Source: Anoplopoma fimbria (Eukaryota > Chordata > Actinopteri > Perciformes > Anoplopomatidae). Taken from it: a stretch of 64,000 bases of DNA. Shown here piece after piece: positions 11,351 through 24,060 of this stretch; position 1 is the first letter of the stretch; each line of letters opens with the position of its first letter. The notes below the pieces were generated by a model. It saw nothing but the letters and a program-made list of their open reading frames with translations. It did not search any database and was not told the DNA's origin. The translations under genes were made by a program, and so were the position numbers. The DNA lies in contig NC_072458.1 of assembly GCF_027596085.1 (NCBI RefSeq), positions 19,899,851 through 19,963,850 on the forward strand, written 5' to 3'.

Positions 11351-13918
11351 GAAACTAAGATGGCAAATGCGACCTGCTTAATATCCGGAAGTTCATTTTT
11401 CTTTGTTAGAAATGCTCAAAGCACTGCTAGGTATGTAAAACAAACACTACACATAAACTGGGTAGTTTAACAAGTTGGTTTGAGTTTGTGAGCGAAAAGC
11501 ACAAAAGGTGCAGCCATGCACTGATAAAGTGGTTGAATGAACATCTTATATGGCAAATAAAGTAAACCGACAACACTAGCATCTCATTATATTTAGTTTT
11601 TGTGTTCATTCCCAGAAAATCTACTGATACCAATGTTGTGTGACAACGTATCGCTCTGTAAATAATGCTTAACGCCAATTCTGTCAAACAAGAAGCTTAA
11701 GTATTTAATGGTGTATTACTGTTTTCAAGCTCTCAGATCATAATGGGATATCTCAAATCCATTGTGAAGGTCAAAACATGTTTTCATAATCTTCTTGATT
11801 AGCATATTTTAAACAAATCATAATAGGCTTCCACTGATGTGGCGGATCACAGTCGTCCTAGCTTAAACACGCCGAGCACACTGCTGATCTGTTTGTGTTC
11901 CTCGCTGTGGAGGATTGATGGTGCAGAGCCACAGGTAATAACAAGGCCGTGCTCATTTCTCTGTACTCCAGCAGGTGAAACAGCTGTGTCACAATTTCCC
12001 CCTCTTTTAAAAGCACTTGAAGTAGCGTGGCATGGTGCTCTAGACATTCTCACAATGAAACCCCAAAAAAAGGCAGGACTTGGTTGCATTTAGAAATGTC
12101 AGGTAATCTGTCTTTCAAGGATGAAAAGGCAGCCGCTGGGGATACTCGTGTTTCCTCTAAAGAAATCAATGAAGGAAGTGGTTTTATTTGATAGAAAGCA
12201 GTGTGAGAGAAACGGGTTTAAGATGAAAATACATTTGGAAAATAGTTGGAATAAAAAAACAATAAAAAAAAACATTCGTCCTTAGGATGAACAAGGTGAT
12301 TTAACAGATGCACGTAACCACACTGGAAAGAAAAACTAAAAGGAGAGTAAATAAGGAGGTGAGAAGTTATATGAAGGATATAAATCATTGGCACATAGTC
12401 CTACGTTTTTTTTGCTTTCTTTGCACATTCATCAAAGAGCCGGGAATCCCTCCATAATCTAATCTCCACTACTTTAATTCCTTCATTTTCTGTAAACTCA
12501 TCTACCTCTCTTTACTCAAGTTTCCTTCCTTTTCTTCTCTTTTCCCATCCCACGTGAATGGGAGAGCGTGTGGTGGGCTAACTATGGCAGGACGGAGGAG
12601 TTTTGATTTATTTCCGCAGCACACCCAACCTGACGCGCTGACAGCGTGGATTATTCCGCGGCCATGATAAATGCCCCATAAACCGACGCTCCAAACCTGC
12701 CAAATGTGCGATCCACGCATGGCCAATGAGGAATAAAAAAGGGTTAGACGCAATCATAGAGTGGGCCGCGCCACTCTTTTACTCTCATTTCCACATTAAA
12801 GCTAGCAGGGTGATGGGATAAAATGGTGCTTCCAGCCAAAGTAGAACAAATGATCCTTTCATGATTGCTCCCCTAATGTGGTTTTAAAAAAAAAGGAAAT
12901 TATCACCAATGATTTGTTAAATACCCTTGTGTTATGATAATCCTGCATGTGTAGAAAGCATTACTCACATTCATAATGAGTTAATTAGCTGCCTGGACTA
13001 CCTGAGCAGAGAGAACTTCTGCTACCTCGTCATTACGCTCTCATCAGCCGTTTTGAGGATCTTAACACCCATCTAAGTCAATCTGAGTCAGCACGGCCTC
13101 TGTAAATCACACGCAATGGCCCAGGAGACGGAGTGAGGTGAGTGTCCTCCACCTCCCATCTCGCTCTGGCTTTTCTACTGCCGTGAATAGGAGACCTTAA
13201 GGATGGCTGACTGACAGAGCCTGGGCGACGGAGCTGAAAAACAAGCAGATAAATCAGCCTCTGCCTACCCAGCGCTCCTCCTAGCACCCATCAGTCAGCT
13301 AAATGGGCAGCACCCGCACGGATTTAAGCAAATCCGCACTCCAATAGGTGGGTGGTGAAGTAGGGTGGGGGTTGGTAATGTGGGTGTTTGTGTACGGGAG
13401 GGAAATACAAACAAACACGCCTTTAAGAGTGATGTTTGCAGCTATTAACATAATGAAAAAAATCAATCTCCTACATCAGAAGTCCCTACTTTCCCAGCAC
13501 ACAGTATTTCCAGGACTTTATCCCTAAAATGAGTTAAATAAAATCAAACGTACGACTGCTTTCTTTACTGTTGCATTCAAATACTATGATTAGGTTGACA
13601 ACCTTAAAAAAAAACTACTGACTAACTGACTTAAAAAAAAACATTTTCCCACCAACGACAGCTTCATTTTCTCCAGATCTAAGAACATTTTGTATAAATT
13701 GATATAATCACAAGACATCACTTTAAAATGACTTTATAGTCACAAAACATTAACTTGCAATGCAAATTGTAAATAATTTGTATTGCTGTTGTTTTTTCAG
13801 GAAAACTGTTTAACGGTGTAACTTGTTAATGAAGTAAAACATAGCATAAGAAAGGAGATGCACTTATGACTTCTGGTGACTAGTAGTTCTCTTGAATACC
13901 TATGTTGAATACACTTAT

Positions 13919-13972
13919 TGTAAGTCGCTTTGGATAAAAGCGTCTGCTAAATGACTGTAATGTAATGTAAAC
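13919..13972 (+). mobile_element. SINE/LINE 3' tail fragment
   Basis: This contains only the shared tail, GTAAGTCGCTTTGG followed by the CTGCTAAATGACTG end and TAATG repeats. The rest of the SINE is absent upstream, so it is a severe 5' truncation. Confidence 0.8.
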
Positions 13973-14863
13973 GTAATGCATACGTGGGCGAAAGGTGGGG
14001 TGCACTCTGAACAGGTAACCAGATTACCCCAAAAAAAAATGATTATTCTTTATGGTCACATTTTTTTAATTCACTATAAAAAGCATCCACTGTCATTTTA
14101 CTGTCATTTTTTTTGCGTGTATTTGCCCTTGTTTAACTGTATTGCTTTTGTCTTAAAACACTTATAATTGATCAAATATTTGCTCAGGTAAGTTTCTGTC
14201 GTGAAGACGTGAAGGATTCGCTTCAGGCTGTCTTTGACTAATGGCATAAAAAATTCTCTGTTACGTTATTACATTACTCCAGTATCTCTCCCCGACCTAA
14301 TGTCAGAAAATTATCGTTTGCTTTATTAAGTGAGCTTGCAGAGGTCACCAGTCTATCACAGGGCTTAAAACACTGTACTGTTTAAACACAGGTGTGCACA
14401 GCGGACAATGGATGAGACGGCCTTATCTCGGAGCTCGGTGACGGGCTGGACTGATGTCACCCTACAGTGAGGTGGGCTTTAGGAAGGCTCACCCCCACCG
14501 TCTCCCACAGGCCCTATCACTGTATCACCGCTGAGCAGATGACTGCAGCAGAGCCTGGCGTTGTGGATGTGACATATTATCAGTCATAGGGGCAGTCAGA
14601 ACACTTCGCCTTCATTTCAGCCATGCATGTATTCATTTCCATCCTGTCTCTCTCTTTCTCGCTCTCAGTTTCTGCGGGTCTTATCATCAGCACCAACAGG
14701 ACTTCAGTGTGAGGTGGACCTGGGCTGCTTGGCAGCACCATTTGTCAAACCTGCAGCACTCGTGGCAATTGGACACCTGACAGACGCTTAAAGGCATATT
14801 ATTCCATGAGGCGTCCCCTGTGTGTGTTGAAAAGCCACCGGCTGTGACTGCTTCAAATGTCCA

Positions 14864-14865
<2 letters not shown>

Positions 14866-14955
<90 letters not shown>
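14866..14955 (+). repeat. TG microsatellite, 90 bp
   Basis: About 45 uninterrupted TG units in the downstream intron. Confidence 0.98.
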
Positions 14956-14958
<3 letters not shown>

Positions 14959-17900
14959 TAGGACGAGTGGGGGAGAAAAAAAACAACTAAAGTGACGATG
15001 TGAGCCGGTTCAGAAGCGCTGTCTTATTAAATTATCTGTCCGCCTTTTACAGCAAGGCCCCCACCCGCCTCTTTCCATCTCTCTCCCAGGCTAAACATTT
15101 GTCTTTCCATTCATGGGTGAATTTGTATTCCATTGAGACGGGCTCCTGGTGGCAGGCTGATGGTGGGAGAGGGGGAGGGTGTGGGGAGCGGGTGCAAAGT
15201 CCGCATTCAGGCTCGCTGTTTTCCATCTCACTGCTTGGTTACAGCACTCAACAGGCAGGCAATACTGAAACAAATCAAAGCCGGTCCACAGTTGCTTAAA
15301 AATAGCTTCTAATGGATGCAGTTCGTTGCGAGTGCTTGATATCGCTTTGTATTGATCACTTAATGTTATTTAAAAATATTCGTCATTAGCATGACATTTG
15401 TCTGTGAACCTGAACATTTGTTTTAATATATTCTACTGTATTCGTTCCAATTTATTTTAGTGTTTCTTTAAATATGAAATAATATTTATTTCGTGCTCAC
15501 AGTCAAATCTGCGTTCCTGTAAACTACTCATGCTTGCTGTAAAACGAAGGTTATCACTCCTCCCCATCCTCCAAAGGTATCATTAAAGATGTCATCATGT
15601 TTAATCTTATCTTAAAAATGTCGGCGCGTTTCCTGTCTGACTCAGAACTGGTGCTCCACTTTAACACGCCATCATAACCTGCTATGAAGGTGTCAAGCCC
15701 TCAGAGATCTCCGTCTGATTGGACAGGTGACTGTTTATTTAGCAACACTCCATTGTGTTGACACAGCGGCTCCTATCACGAGGTGCACCACTTTGCCTTT
15801 AATCAAATTGACAGCAGAAGAACCTATAATCAATGGGGTTATTTACATAATGCATGAACAGCAAATGATACCACCTGTCATGGCATTATAACGAGGGAAG
15901 TGGGAATCTTCTAGTTACTGGGTAACACTGGAATGGACATATGAAAGCGCTATCAAAATTATTTTGAACTGGACTTGAAAGTGGAACTGGACATTTTTTC
16001 GCTGTCACCAGAGACAATGCACAGTACATTGAAAGTAATCCTAAACAGTGGTTCCTTAAAGTAAGGTCCAGAGGTCAGAGGTCCCCAAAATAGGTTGTTA
16101 TAATTACAAAAGTGTGCTGTATGATTAAAAAGTGCATACCAACAGATGGGGAACAATCGAGCCAATGAAATAAACATGTAATGTCCGTTACTGCCTCCCA
16201 CAGAAATATTTGGCCAATAGAAATTCTGATTTGATTGTGACACACGGCAATAACTTCATTATTTTAAAGGTTGAAGCACTTACTGAAAGTCAGGTTTAGA
16301 TGAGAAAGTTTAAAGATCTGGATTCTCTTCATTTTCTGAGAGCTTTAATGATCAATTACTCAAAATGTTGGTTATAAGTGGAGAAAGTTTAGTCCAAATG
16401 CAATTAGAATAAAATCACCTGGTATTGGCATTCAATAACAATGCAAATGTTCAACTAATAAAGGATTATCTCATCTTATCTTAACATGATTCAAATTAAA
16501 TGTGTTTCAGTTCTTCACTACAAAACAGGTCTGAAGTATTTAGGTTGAAAAGTTTGGGAATACAAATAGTTCCGATGGCATCTAAGAGTACAACTTGTAG
16601 TCTTCTTATTTAATGTTAAAATTAAGAGGGGCTCAATGAAAAATGTTCTCCTTTGTAACGGCAAAAGAAAAGGTTTGAGAACAACTGATCTGCAAGTTAA
16701 ATGTAACTGTTCTGAACAGACATACAAATCACAGGTTCTACAATATCTTATAAAGTTATATAAAGTGCTGGAATATTGTGGATTGTCTCTTGTAGAATCA
16801 ATGTAATAATCACAGACAATAATGAACCTCTTTTAGTGCTAATGGGGCTATGATGATACACATTTCTTGACAGCCTGTGGCAGTAATTTGTAAAGAAACA
16901 TAATACTCCAATATAAGGAAAAGAAGACGAAGCTAGGAAACATTAATGAAAACAATACAGATATCTATACTGAACTGATTTCACATTTGCATTAAACTTT
17001 GATGAATAGTGAAACTAAATAAGTTTGGGCAGTTTGTTAAAGTCATAAATTGAGCATTGAATCATAAGACTCTTTCTAAGAGCATCTAGTTCACTTTGGT
17101 AACACTGAACCAGTCAACCTGCTTTTTAATTTAAACAATGTTGTGTCTACTGTTTATTGTATTAGACAGGGGATGAGGGGAAACGATGCTTTTTTTTAGG
17201 AGCTGGGGAAAATATTTCCTGTGAAAAAACAAGAGCTGATATCAACATCCTAATTTAGTGAGTTCCGTCCCGCTGCCTCTCGTCAAACTTCTTCCCTCTG
17301 AGTTCTCCAATTTTAAGGATGACAAGTACCCCTCCCTTATAGCATTTTGGAGTGCAATACAATTTTGTCACAGATAATTAAACCAATCATCCAGCAACCT
17401 TCTGGAATAAAACCAATAGTTGAGAATCCAGACGGCCGCTCTGCTGACATTTAGATTGTTTGTAAAACTGTCTACCCTTTTCAACAGAGCTATGAAATCC
17501 ATGGTCCAACGTATAGTTTAGTGGACTTCCTTTCCAGACTCTGTGACAGAATGACAGATATACTTTTTACTGTTGGAGTAGAAAATTAAATGCAGACGAA
17601 AAGAACAGAAAACTCAGTAGAAAACTTTTGGAATCAGTACATACTCACACTGGCAAAGAGGCATATTATGCCAACTACAGGGTTTATGGCATTATCACAA
17701 TTTTGTTTTATAGACCACAAAAACAGGCCGTAAATTGATTATGGTGCAAATCTGCCTCGTATATTGCAGTCAGAGTTTATATTTAAGGTAATTTATGTTG
17801 AAAAAAGCACAGCACAGCAGTTATTTGAAGGATAATTCTGTGAAATCAGACAAACACAGGCAGAAAATAATCTTCAAGCAGTTTGCAAATTAAGGCAGAA

Positions 17901-18072
17901 ATATTATTAGAGGAGAAAAGTACTTTAGACGGCTTGAGGTAAAGATGGAAAAATAGGCAATACTTTCTGTGACGCCCATTTCTAAAATCCATTAAAAACA
18001 TTATTATAATGTCTTATTAGCTGTTATACATTGCACTGTATAATATTTATACGCGCCTGTAAATATTTATGC

Positions 18073-18482
18073 TTTATAACAATAATCATAACACATAATA
18101 AAGCAATTTATAATGACTTTTAAGGTCAAATATCATAATACTTAATATTTACTGGTCACTCACTGACAGCATAGATTTAATGGTGTTTAAAGTAAGTAAA
18201 CACCACCAATAGTGACTTACAACCAGCTTAAAATACATAACTGTGTATATGCCTATACCTCAGGAAGCACCCAATAAATACTTTGAATAATTACATTATA
18301 ATGCATTACAACAGTGATTTTTTTATGAACCAAAAGAGGTTATAATGCATTTCAACTATGAGAATAATAATACACTGTGATGTCTGTGAGTGACCAGCAA
18401 TGATGAAGCAATATGATACTCTATATTGACCCTATAAGTCAATATAGGATATATTATAGTGTGTTATGATTATTGTTATAAA
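18073..18482. repeat. Nested inverted repeat (fold-back element)
   Basis: A perfect 23-nt outer arm (core TATAACAATAATCATAACAC) at 18073-18095 is reverse-complementary to 18460-18482. An inner arm, CTGGTCACTCACTGACA at 18152-18168, pairs imperfectly with 18380-18396. The arms are collinear, so the 410-nt unit could fold into one long interrupted hairpin. It is probably a MITE-like element with decayed ends. Confidence 0.7.
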
Positions 18483-19075
18483 TAACAATACGTTTCTAAC
18501 ACATTCTAGACATTCTAGACCGTCATTAAACTGCCATTTTTTTTTGAAAACGCAGTCCTCTCGTCTGTGTTTGTTTGCTTTTTCAAACAGGCTTACCACA
18601 TAAACATAAAAGTAATCCGCTTCACATTGTAGCTCACTCAGTGGATTATAGCCGTCCTCTGAAGCCCAAAATTGAAATACAGCAGAAACAAAAGAATGTT
18701 CCACTAATTACAGAAAAAAAATAAAAAAAATACTTGCATTATTCATTTGCAATTACGTGGTGATTTTCACCATATATGATCTCACATTATATTACTGCAG
18801 CTCCACTCTGAGGCTGTTTCTGCCCAGAGGAATAATCATTTACTAATGGCCTGTTTGCTCCCTTTACAATAATATTAATTAGCTTTTATACAAACACAAC
18901 ACAATATAAATGATTCTGGCACTTTCCATGTTCTCCATTTACTGGAACCTGTCTGATCAAATATTCATAGGTTTTTATTGTACATAATGGGCTGAGCTCG
19001 AGCAATGATGTCAGAGGCGCCGTCTTATACAACTGTGGCCTGAGGCCCAGTGGCTATAAATAAATATACTCACAG

Positions 19076-19104
<29 letters not shown>
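19076..19104 (+). repeat. AT microsatellite
   Basis: About 14 TA units. Confidence 0.93.
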
Positions 19105-19106
<2 letters not shown>

Positions 19107-19540
19107 TGTTGTGCAATTAAGCTATTGTATTTCATACTTAACACTCATTTATATTTAAATTCAAGTAAATGTATGTGCATGGCTGAAGGTGGACATGTGA
19201 ACCTTTCAACCCATTTAAATACGCATTAATTTATGATTGTCTATTTCTCATATTTCTACCTTTTTTGGTACTTTTTAAACAAGATTTCTAAATCTTACAC
19301 CAACCACATACACTCGATCTTGATGCAACTGTAATGAGATTGTAGGTTGTCATTCAAGTGGAAGACAATATAAAGTTATAGGGTCCCTTTAAACATTTTA
19401 GGAAAACACACATTTTATATTGTATGAAAATCACATACAATATAAACTTGATGTGATTTAAAAAACGAAAACTTTTCCTTCTAAAACTATACAAGTGTCC
19501 TCCCAGATAGAGGTGCAGATGACACGTGACCTACGTTTAG

Positions 19541-19840
19541 GGCGGCTGTGTCTCGTAGTGGAGAGCAAGGTAGTTCTCCAATCAGAGGGTTGGTGGTTCG
19601 ATACCCGGGTTCGGCAGTCGATGTGTCCTTGGGCAAGACACTTAACCCCAAGTTGCTCCTGAAGGCTTGCCATCGGTGTGGACTGGATGATGAATGTTAG
19701 TTAGAGTCTGATGGTGGCACCTTGCATGGTAGCCTGTCATCAGTGTGTGAATGGGTGAATGATATGTAATATACTACTGACTGTAAGTCGCTTTGGATAA
19801 AAGCGTCTGCTAAATGACTGTAATGTAATGTAATGTAATG
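19541..19840 (+). mobile_element. tRNA-derived SINE, copy 2
   Basis: This copy is collinear and nearly identical to the one at 8561-8855: the same tRNA-like head, box B GGTTCGATACC, the same unique body and the same tail ending in several TAATG units. Box A is disrupted by a two-base insertion (TGTCTCGTAGTGG). It has a four-base deletion in a GAATGAATG stretch relative to copy 1. Confidence 0.9.
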
Positions 19841-22173
19841 TCTCAGTTTCACGTTCTGCTTCTTAGACCACAACTCGAGGAGGACGCACCGTGCTCAAGT
19901 ACTCCGATTGAGAGCAACATTTTCTTAATAGAATGCGTGTAGAAAAGCACCAAAGTGGATGAAAAGTGACAGAACGTTGGTCCTTAAGAAATTTGCTGTA
20001 TACTTGGCATCCTGATGTCGACGGTGGAGTGGTATTGAAGCAGTTCATGGATCAGTTGAAGAACCATTAATGCAGCGAATCACACAAGTGGACCTGTACT
20101 GTATACAAAACCACTCTAAACAGGTGCATCATGACCACATGTACTACTGCGAGTGGATAAGATACTTAGTCCACGTGTGATTTCAGACGCACACACACAC
20201 AGTGAGGCAGCCCAGAGCCCTTTAATAATTTATCTCCTGCATACATGTTCATGCCACGCCACCTAGTTCATAGTCGAGTATCCGAGGTTACCATACTGTA
20301 CAGATGCTGCTCAAAATATTATTCTCCTCATCCTTGTTGATGGAAAAATGCCACGGTGCCGTCACGGCTAATGACTCCCCTGGCTGACTTGTGCTCCAGA
20401 AAGTGCACAGCTGACCCAATTTACATTTGCTTAAGACATTTATAGGTTTTAATGCACTCCTCGAGATTATTATGATGCAAAAAGCATTTTCCAAATAGCA
20501 CAAATCTCATCCTGCCATTACACATCATCAGCGTAATAGCCTATTATGACTTCCACAGTTGTTTGTTGTTTCTAATGGACGAGGAAATGACACTGGTTAA
20601 AGAGATCACTTTCTGCAATGACTTTAAAGTCTGGTGTGCAAGGAGGATAAAAAGAGGTTTATGATGTTTCATAGGATGCAAAAGACGGATTAAAATGTTG
20701 CTATGATTCTCTGTTTTATGAGCCTGAAACAGAGTAGATATGGAAGTACCTTTTCAGTTAAAGGCTTTGGGCAAACGACTGGAATTTATTTCTACTAAAG
20801 TGTTTAATTGAAGATTTTTTGGACATAGAATCTATCACCTCCTCGAGGAGTTTAAATAATCTAATAGGAGATAAAGTGTATAAAGATGAGGCATGTGGGG
20901 GATATTGGATCTGCAAAAGATTGAAACGGCGTCTACTTTCTAATAAAAGAGAGGGAAAAACCTTTGATTGTCTGAGCAGCAAGAGGTGGGAAAAAAGTGG
21001 AGTGAACACTCAACAGTTACAAAGTAGTATTTTCAGTCTAAACTATGTTATCAAAGTTAAAAATGAGTACAATTGTACAAGACTGTACTGGATCACTAGC
21101 ATGGACAAACATTACAGCAATTAAACACAACTAGATTGACATTTTTTTAACAAGCCTTACACGATTTTCTTTTCATCTACAGTATATGTGTAAGAGTGAG
21201 GTTTACAGCGAGATTACGGCATTAAAAGCATCCATTGGGTTAACGATTGTAGACACAGGGGAAATGCTTGAACCATCCCCGTAATTGAGCCTGTGATAGT
21301 CTTTGGCAACCCGTGATGGAAGCATCCTAATGGAATGAGGCAAATTATCCAGCTCATAATCAGCAAGACCTGAACTGGACCTGCAAAACTACCTTTATAG
21401 AAATGAAGAAGTGAGGAAATAGCAGCTGTCTGCACTGGAATATCAGTTTAATCTCACACATCTTCACATCAGCTTTCCTCAATGAGGAGGTTTCTGTCAA
21501 ATGCCAGAATATCTGAAGAACAGTGAATCCAGTGAAGTATTTGCCATTATCCCCCCCCCTCCTCCTATTTCAGTCACGACAGATTCTCACATTTCCATGC
21601 TTGATCTGTGGTGTTTTTCAGATTGCATTCTCTCTGCGAAAGCAGGACAGCCCCAGCTGACTAATCAAAATTCTGGCAGTGTCCAAAGAGTCTCAGAAAA
21701 CAAACACCCGCAGTAAATCAAAAGTGATTTCAGAAGATGATCACAGATGGTGCGACCGGAGAGCGCTCCTACAAATTCATGTGTCCCCCGGTGATTCAAA
21801 CATTTCCCAAGATGATGTCTACACTTCTGCAGAATAGCCTGTAGCCCATTATGCATGCAAATAAAAAAAACATGGCTTGAGACCAGTTCTGGAGGTGTGT
21901 GCACTAACTGACAGGTAATGGATCCGCACACTGTGATTGGCATCCAGAAAAACATATGGGAAACATAATGGGAGATCTAATGATTTGATGAATCAGCATC
22001 AACACGCAACAGTTCACACATTAAAACTTTCTCTCTCTCATTTCATTTACCTCATATTGCACATTTTGACCCGAGGAGGATTTTCCGCTTTTAACAAATT
22101 TGTGATTTGTGGAGTTCACAAACCTTCCATTGAGAGAGTTGGTGCAAATGTGTGACAGCAACTCATATTCTCA

Positions 22174-22353
<180 letters not shown>

Positions 22354-22755
22354 CTAATAAACATTCAAAAACACTACCGTATAACACTAGGAACATTATA
22401 AAAAAAAAATATCGTATGTTGCGATTGTAAAACAGCAACAAACCTCAATTCATTATGTTCAAGACTATATTTGGCACAACGCAGTTATTATGAAGACGTC
22501 AGAGGTGCATGTAGAGCATGTTTCTGTAACCTGATTATAATGATGGCTGATGGCAGGGCAGGCTATCAATGCATGAATGCTGCATCCAAACAAACACGGC
22601 TGTCAGAGAGCCATTACCCAGATAATATGTGATGATAAGGACACAGCTGATCATTTACACAGCTGACATTTGGAATAATGGGTGAGATGAGCAGCGCTTA
22701 GGGCAACAAACCTCTGTCTATTAACCTTTGAAGGAGAGTACGGTATGCACGGAGA

Positions 22756-22796
22756 GGGAGAGAGAGAGGGAGGGAGAGAGAGAGAGAGAGAGAGAA
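22756..22796 (+). repeat. GA-rich microsatellite
   Basis: Interrupted GA/GGGA repeat, purine only, in the U12-type intron near its 3' end. Confidence 0.9.
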
Positions 22797-23294
22797 TGCA
22801 TCTACGGAAAAACGTGCATAAAAGTTCTTCAACTGTGCCGCTTGGATCTCTTTCAAACTTCTGACTCATGATGAATCACGTTACACCATGCACGTGCATC
22901 TTATATGAAAGGACAATGGCGAACAACAGCATTGTCGTGGCTTTGATCACTTGGAAATGTGGAATTCCTCCTGTGAGGCTCCGGTGGACCCGTTGGGGAA
23001 CGAGAGCACCTAGCAGCTGCAGTGTGTCTCCACTGATTCAGGCTGGATGATCAGTAGCACCAGCATCTGACGATCCTCAGTGGACCTTCATGTAAGTCCG
23101 CCTTGAAATGGCCGTGTTACACAATATGGAGATGTTCATTATGTATACACTGCACGCGAGTAGCCCTGTATAGTATGTGGCTAAAGTTTTATCATTGTTA
23201 CCGTTACATACTAAAAACATGAGGTGAGCATTTCTTATAAGATAGATATGCTAACAAAAATAAAAAAATCAATATACACCATAGTGTATATTAG

Positions 23295-23530
23295 GCCTTG
23301 ACAACTGTTGGATGGATTACTGTGGAATTTCCCATGTATATTCACGGTCCCTAGAAGATCAATTCTAATGATTTTGGTGGTCCCTGTTAGCTTTTCACAT
23401 CCGCCATCATCGGGCTAACAACTAATGATTTGTTAAGCCTGATGGCATGCCGATATTAGCATTCAGCTCAAAACACAACTGTGACTAAGTACACACCTCA
23501 AAGAACTGCTAGCATTGGCGTTTCTTTTTT
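23295..23530 (+). repeat. ATTGTGGTGAAATTTGG-type dispersed repeat
   Basis: It has GGATTACTGTGGAATTTCCC, ATTCACGGTCCCTAGAAG, TTTTGGTGGTCCCTGTTAGC, CCGCCATCATCGGGC, ATGCCGATATTAGCATTCAG and CTCAAAGAACTGCTAGCAT in family order. Confidence 0.65.
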
Positions 23531-23732
23531 TGTTTGTTTAACTGTGCTGCAACTTAACATTCTTAGAACCATGTACTCTGTTGAATACAGATGAAAGAAA
23601 CAACCCTGATCCAATTCAGGCTTGACATAAATCGCTGATAAGTTTCTCTAAACCAAATAAGGAACAAGGAGCATCCGTCTTAGGAGTACAGTATAAATAC
23701 AGCTATACTAAGGGTCCAAAAATGGCCGCTTC

Positions 23733-23803
23733 CAGCATCCATCCATCTTCTGGCATTTATCCAGGTATGGGTCACATAGGCAGCAGGCTAAGCAAGTTAA
23801 CCC
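23733..23803 (+). mobile_element. LINE-associated repeat fragment
   Basis: CATCCATCCATCTTCTGGCA, TATCCAGGTATGGGTCACAT and AGGCAGCAGGCTAAGCAAG resemble a very common teleost sequence with the order CCATCCATCTTCT, TATCCGGGT, GGCAGCAGCCTAAGC. The fragment is short and its LINE family is not assigned. Confidence 0.5.
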
Positions 23804-23919
23804 TGCAGTAGCCACAAAATGCAACCTATTGGTTTAGTGTAGAGGGACTACAATTATCCACTTTTTCGTTTCGCTATGAACAACTTTTCTATGGGGATGA
23901 CATTACATTTAAAACAAAA

Positions 23920-24060
23920 CTTAGGTTTAGGCAACATAACCACTAAGTTAGGTTATGAAAAGAAATTCATGGCTGAGCTTTCAATAACTACGTAAAGTTA
24001 GGTTTAGAGAACAAAACCACGTAATTAGGTTTAAAAAAAAATGTCAGGAAACAAAACCTA
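23920..24060 (+). repeat. GTTAGGTTTAGGCAAC-type degenerate tandem repeat
   Basis: Near-repeated units TTAGGTTTAGGCAACATAAC, CACTAAGTTAGGTTATGAAA, AAAGTTAGGTTTAGAGAACA and AAACCACGTAATTAGGTTTA form a degenerate tandem block. Similar blocks are common in fish. Confidence 0.5.
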
